Positions 58,979-64,000 of a stretch of 64,000 nucleotides of DNA are shown here, in pieces. The stretch spans positions 124,001 to 188,000 of the forward strand of contig JADNRV010000073.1 of NCBI GenBank assembly GCA_015499995.1, given 5' to 3'. Below the pieces are notes generated by a model. The model was not told the origin of the DNA and did no database searches. It saw only the letters and a program-made list of their open reading frames with translations. The stretch comes from Flammula alnicola (Eukaryota; Basidiomycota; Agaricomycetes; Agaricales; Strophariaceae). Position 1 is the stretch's first letter. Each line of letters begins with the position of its first letter. The translations under genes were made by a program, and so were the position numbers.

Positions 58979-60269
58979 ATGTTTTTCGATCTCAATATCC
59001 CAATAAAAAAGAACTCGCCAAGGCAAAATGTCTCAAAGAAGGGAAAGCAAACCCAGCAGGAGCCGACGGTGACTTGGACCGCCTCCGAAATTTCTTCTAT
59101 TGAAGGACGAATCGACCTCTTGGTCCACTGTTAGTTGAACCGTTACCTCCTTGTGGTACACTGAACAATTTCAAGTAGGATATTCTGTCCTCGGATTGTC
59201 GCAGACGGTATACAAGAAGGTCGACTCGAAGACACATATTAATGTGCTTGATAGCTTGATCGCTCGGCTACGGACGCGACCAGGAATTGTCTACCTCAAA
59301 AGACTGAACATCATCTTGGATCAGGACAGCGAAAAGGGCTTTGGATTGGTGGGTTTTACTATCTTTTCTCCAAAGAACATCTGTTTACGGTTTTCATCAG
59401 ATAAACGCGAGCGTTTCCCTGTTCAACACTTACGATTTGATCGCTCTTGTCCCAACTACACACAACACATTGTCTCTGGCGTGTCTTACCCACAGCCTGC
59501 CTTCCCAGCTCACTGCGCATGTTATCTCGCTTCCATTGACATTGCCGCGACTGCCATATCACCTCAAGCACACCCTCATCCGAACTGCCATTAAAAATGG
59601 AGCCGTTTTCGAGATTAATTACGTTGGTGCCCTTGGGGGTGAAAACGACCCTGTCCTTGTGGAGGCAAATGCGGCGGAGAATGGACCTGGAGCAAAACGG
59701 AACTGGTGGGCCTCTACCCGAGAACTTACACGCGTGACGAAAGGAAAGGGTCTGATAATCAGTGGTGGTGTGGTTGCCGATGCAGACCTTCGAGCACCGC
59801 GAGATGTTACCAATTTGTAATTATCGCCTTTACATTGTATCTCTAGAGCCAACTGACAACGCCCTATTAGAATTGCCATTCTTGGACTCGCCCAGGATGC
59901 TGCTCACGAGGCGTCAACAAAAACCCCAAAATCGCTCGTTATACGTGCTCGTAAGACATTGTACATTTTGCACTTGTTGTGTTTGCTGACCTTCCATGTA
60001 TTCTTTCAGAAACCCGAAAAACGTATCGGGCGGTCATATCAGAACCTAAAGTTGTATTTCCAGGCGACCCAAATCCATCTGAAAGGATCAGCCTATCGGA
60101 ACCTTCACAAACACCACGAGAATGGTCGTCTGGATTTACTCAACACGACAGTGTGCCTCAAAAACGCGTACGAGAAGACAGTCTGACTGGAACTGTCGCC
60201 GCCGGTTCCTTTGGCGGGTTATCGAAAAAGAAGAAACGAAAACACGAGGAAGGTAGGATTGTCACCTGA
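58979..60269 (+). CDS. RPP1: RNase P/MRP protein subunit p30 (Rpp1)
   Basis: Model: join(58979..59129, 59176..59348, 59401..59816, 59871..59950, 60010..60269), 359 residues. The start MFFDLNIPIKK is the classic p30 N-terminus (first beta strand of the TIM-like barrel). Then HLGYSVLGLSQTVY, YDLIALVPTTHNTLSLACL, HTLIRTAIKNGAVFEINYVG, KGKGLIISGGVVADADLRAP and ILGLAQDAAHEASTKTPKSL complete the barrel. The Lys-rich tail (GGLSKKKKRKHEE) is a likely nuclear/nucleolar signal. The subunit helps RNase P trim tRNA 5' leaders and RNase MRP process rRNA. An alternative splice (37-base intron at 60253-60289) would extend the tail to about 60349; I kept the unspliced stop because that intron is unusually short. 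Confidence 0.94.
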
Positions 60270-60608
60270 CCACATCCTGTCCAATGTAGACGCTGTCGAG
60301 GAAATCCAATTGCCTTTCAGTATGTCCTCGCTTGATAATTATACGTGAGCGCGACTTTCCTGGTAGTATGGTTTGAGCGTCCAGTCGGAAATGGACCGAC
60401 CACGCCGGATGGATTGGACAAGGAAGTGGTGACTTGACAGCCACGGAACTCTGACCCCGCTTTCTCCACCACCCCCAGCAGCAAACCCCATCCTCTTTTC
60501 ATACTGAGCAGCTTGAATTATTTGGCGAGATTCGTCCTGGTACCCTTCAGAACAATGCCTAGATCAAGAAGGTTCCTGCGTACTACTTACCATACGCGGA
60601 CATAAGCC
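60270..60608. other. Intergenic
   Basis: Rpp1 3' region. No other feature. Confidence 0.4.
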
Positions 60609-61871
60609 ATGCAGTGGTTGGCACGCACAGGGTTGGATATTGCGGGGAATGAACGCGACCGCGCGAATGGACTGACTCCAGCCTCGCTAGAAACCTTATC
60701 CCTGCTGGTGAAATACCACCTCACGTTCCCATTTGAAAATATCGAGATGCATTGGTGAGTCCTTCAGAGATGAAATCGATTGTTACCTGATGATGATATT
60801 ATTGCCGACAGTACACCACGGACGTTACACCAGAGGGGGGCTTCAAATGCCTAGGATTGGAAAAGAAAGGAGGGTCCTACTGTTTTGGCCTTAACGGTCT
60901 CACACTGTGTATGCTGCGCGTACTGGGTTACAGGTATGTGCTGTTATAATTAGCCACACATGGGCTACATGCACGACAACTTCCTACCAACATAACTCTT
61001 TTAGGGCATTTTCAGGCGCAGCAAGGGTCAATAACGGAGACGTCGGCGGACCTCTGGCATACGCGTCGCTGAACCACCAGATCATTCTCATGCAGCCGGA
61101 ACTCGACAGTAATCAATCATATCTGGTGGATGTAGGGTTCGGAGGGTCTGGTCTCGTGCAACCAATCCTAGCCAATCATGCTCTCCATTGTCCAACGCAG
61201 ATGAAAACCTGATCATAGGCCAACTCACACGAACATCAAATCAAAGTACGAGCATCGGTTAGTGATAAAGAACTAATATCCGAGATGTGAATGAAGGCTA
61301 ACTCTGTTATGTGTATTGCTTGTCTCTGACTCTCTGAAATCTCCAAGGACTCCGGTGTGCCTAGCGAGATTAAGTGGAACCTCGAGGTCCTACATGAAAA
61401 AAGTGAATCTCGAATGCATCAATGTGGCGGATCCTGTACTCTTTTTCCGAAGAGAAATTTTATACAAGAGACTTTCAAGATGCCTCATCCGTATTCTCCA
61501 TGATGCCAGTACCGCGGGGGATATTCTGGAACAACGTACTATGTGTCAAGAACTTCGTCCTCGAGGATGATCACATAGGACGGTATGTTGCCAGCGGCAT
61601 GTCTAAAAACGCCCCAAACGCGGGGATTGTTTATCGAGTGGTCATGATCGGCAATGAAGTCAAGAGAAAAATTGGGGGTAAAACGGAAACAATTGGGACT
61701 TCGGACACCGAACTCGCAAGAATGCAAGCCCTCCACGACATTTTCGGCATTGATCTTCATGATGACGACGCTCGCCATATCATAGGACGAGAGCCTGCCT
61801 TTCCTGAATTCAACCGCATCGGATCTATTGTCTATATCATGTCAGTCGTTGATTTTATCTATTCATTTTAG
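60609..61871 (+). pseudogene. Arylamine N-acetyltransferase (NAT) gene, frame broken
   Basis: Pieces follow the NAT fold in order: LARTGLDIAGN, LVKYHLTFPFENIEMH, DVTPEGGFKCLGLEKKGGSY with CFGLN (catalytic Cys), RAFSGAARVNNGDVGG, ASLNHQIILM (catalytic His), SYLVDVGFGGSGLVQP (catalytic Asp), LSNADENLIIGQLT, EHRL, KWNLEVLHEK and SFSEEKFYTRDFQDASSVFS. The triad survives, but frames do not join. Breaks fall at the first intron junction (about 60755-60812), near 61180, between LIIGQ and EHRL, and near 61415. Alternative splicing does not repair them. NATs acetylate arylamines with acetyl-CoA. Most likely a recent pseudogene, less likely a poor-quality stretch of sequence. Confidence 0.75.
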
Positions 61872-62670
61872 TATCTCATGACTGTGGTTCGACCCCCCCG
61901 GCGCCTTACTCGTCTTAGTCAGTGATAACGGTCAAATTTGATATGAGCGCGTGTTCAAAACGCTCAGGTTCTAGACCATCATTCGGGGGTATGGTCAGGT
62001 ATCTCCAGATATTCTATCTGTTAAGGAAATCGCCTTTCACCTTTTTCCCTCTTACCAGTTACTGATCTGCGCAATGAAAATAAAACTGTCATGGGACTCA
62101 AACCCGCAGAAGACTGTCCTTAACTGCGTTCTGAGGTCATTCCTCCATCGTCTTCTACGCCTTGGTCGACTTTTCTTGGTTCCTTGCTATGCCTGCCATG
62201 TAGCTCTGGAGCAACCATTGATCGCTGCGATAAAAGATAGGATAAGTCTTCTCTACGCCGGATCCTCAACTGAAACAGGTCTGTGACTTAACGCTTACTT
62301 GATTAGGCTTAAGGCCTTGCAGAGACCATAGATCGACCCTCGTAGTTTCCGCTGGGTCTATTTCTAACACCTGGCAAACTCCGCAGATGTTTTAAGTAAC
62401 AAGCAAGGGTCAAAGAGATCCTGCAAATTCGTCGCATACAAGGCACGTTCTTTTAAATGGTTGTAGGCCCGCGGCACTGACATCTCAAGTCTATAGGCCA
62501 TTTTTAAAGTCGTAAAACCCTGTTGTTCGCTTTCAAGGACTACTCAAATGGAACCGTGACCTCCTGCACCACACATGTTGCGATCTAAATAAAATAGCTC
62601 GTGGGGCCTAAGCCCTATGATATAATGAGCTCTAAGCGCTCCAGGACAGAATCCATCCTTCGTCCAGGCT
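61872..62670. other. Intergenic
   Basis: No gene supported. Could hide a short 5' exon of the next gene. Confidence 0.4.
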
Positions 62671-63975
62671 ATGATGTTCTTCAACCTCCTCGCGCGACTC
62701 TTTCGCACGGCAGAGAAACCGTCGCATCACGTTCAAAGTTCTAAAATACAATATTCTTCTGTCGACAGTCTCGGCTTCGATGACGTCAAAGGCGAATTCA
62801 ACTCCTTTCGTCGGGATGCTCTTCCTCAAGCAACATCTCTATCCATCGCCTCGCCTACAGACCCATACGCTATATACAATGGAGGCTATGACGACGCTAA
62901 GGATCGTGGTATATGTCTACGCATTGCTAATGGCGGCGCTGGACAAACTGGCCTTATCCGGGCATGGGCCGACGCGTTCATACAATACATGGTTCATAGA
63001 GGCGTTGAGCCTTTCGAGGTATATAACATGGTTTAAAGCGTTAAATCCAAGACTCAGGTGAGGTTTTACAGGTCGCATGGTATTTAGGAGATACAACAGA
63101 GAGCCTTGCTTTGTTGGCCTCCGGTGCAGTGGACGTGGCATTGACCTACAATGCGGCGGCTGAAACGCAACTCCTTAACTCTGGGGACGCGATTGAACGA
63201 ATCTATGCCTTTCGAGTGAGTCCTTTCTTGTTCACATCTGTAATCAAAATGCTTATCAACAGTAGGACCACTTTCTCCTCGTGGGACCAATATCTAATCC
63301 GGCTCAATTGGATGATAGTGATGACATCCTAACCATGTTCAGTAAAATCGTGGCTTGTGGAAATGCTGATGTTGCCGTAGGTAGAGTCCCTATCGCATTC
63401 GGAGTGTTTTTCTGATTTTATTCTCTCCCTGAAACCTTTGGCAGAAGCCGCCAGATCCTGACATTCACCCTGCTACCCGATTTCTCTCTCGCTTCGACAA
63501 GAGTGCAACAAATATCAAGGAAAGCCAGATATTCACCACAATAGGCCAGGTAATCAAGGTCCATTTACTTAAATATCTAATAAATCCTGACGGCCATTTT
63601 GTCTTGCCGCTTTTCATTTTCAAGGTTCCTTGGGCGCTAGATTATTCGAAGTGGTACCATCAGTATCCGCAATTTCCGCGGGAAGCACTGCAGGCAGCTG
63701 CCCTGCTTTCCGAATATACCCTCACAGATCAAGGGTCGTGGCTATGTGCTCCGAAGGCTCTTACCCGCAGTCTGAAGGCTTTCAAAGTCGGCAGCAACGA
63801 CCCAAGTGACCCTTTGCTTAATCCTGCCCACCTCCTCTGCAGCAACAAGGTGCCTCCCGCTCACGAAAATATTTGCAGGGCATTCATGACCTGGGTCAAA
63901 GCTCCGGATGGTGGGCAGAGGGTCACGGAGACCTTCTCTCAGAATGGGCATATCTTATACTCAAAAGCGCCTTGA
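62671..63975 (+). CDS. Periplasmic-binding-protein-like protein (tungstate/molybdate-binding type)
   Basis: Model: join(62671..63018, 63072..63215, 63266..63376, 63445..63549, 63625..63975), 352 residues, every intron phase 0. Domain features: IYNGGYDDAKDRGICLRIAN then GGAGQTGLIRAWADAF, WYLGDTTESLALLASGAVDV, ALTYNAAAETQLLNSGDA, DHFLLVGPISNPAQLDDSDD, and KSATNIKESQIFTTIGQ with VPWALDYSKWYHQYPQFPRE. This is the TupA-like extracytoplasmic tungstate-binding layout known from bacteria. Bacterial TupA feeds an ABC importer; no such partner is visible here. The N-terminus (MMFFNLLARLFRTAE) is only weakly signal-like, so an upstream exon may be missing. Role in fungi is unknown. Confidence 0.85.
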
Positions 63976-64000
63976 CCCCAGTCGGAAACGTACATGTCTT

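Noticed and set aside
1..64000. CRISPR arrays, rRNA operons or tRNA genes
   Set aside because: No regularly spaced direct repeats, no rRNA-like blocks and no cloverleaf that I could fold by eye. A tRNA scan would be decisive.

Overview
The window is nuclear DNA from a filamentous fungus, most likely an Agaricomycete (mushroom-forming basidiomycete). Genes are split by many GT-AG introns of about 45-70 bases. Several families that I know mainly from basidiomycetes occur here (DUF6535, DUF6533, transposon-style Ulp1 peptidases). Conserved eukaryotic housekeeping genes lie between them. I recognised no rRNA, tRNA, CRISPR or viral gene. All gene models were spliced by hand; each model called intact has exons that sum to a whole number of codons.

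Layout. 1-2111: Ulp1-like peptidase running off the left edge. 3577-5857: DUF6535 membrane protein. 5953-7062: long-terminal-inverted-repeat element. 7705-8154: CFEM-type secreted protein. 8413-8688: a MITE. 9164-10483: PEX19. 11969-12863: four-helix membrane protein. 15561-16663: weak membrane-protein candidate. 17706-19341: two-repeat protein of an unnamed family. 19672-22026: NDC1 nucleoporin. 24193-26005: secreted FAD oxidoreductase. 26715-27833: unnamed nuclear-looking protein. 28726-30180: decayed copy of the 17706 family.

31-47 kb is a lineage-specific expansion. Five DUF6533 seven-helix genes (A and B on +, E, C and D on -) share one nine-exon structure, and A-D are near copies of each other. 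The block carries a segmental duplication of about 3-4 kb and two mobile elements: a 2.5 kb near-complete palindrome beside the stop codon of copy A, and a 668-bp hAT-like element beside copy C. Paralogous copies in the window supply the empty site for each insertion.

48-64 kb is mostly conserved: a nucleoside 2-deoxyribosyltransferase-like enzyme, a second decayed copy of the 17706 family, an F-box protein, the DNA-repair factor CtIP/Sae2, an MFS drug transporter, RNase P/MRP subunit Rpp1/p30, a broken arylamine N-acetyltransferase gene and a tungstate-binding-like solute-binding protein.

The housekeeping genes work in separate pathways (peroxisome import, nuclear pore, double-strand-break resection, tRNA processing) and show no operon-like logic. 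The most unusual content is the mobile DNA and the rapidly duplicating DUF6533 and 17706-type families.
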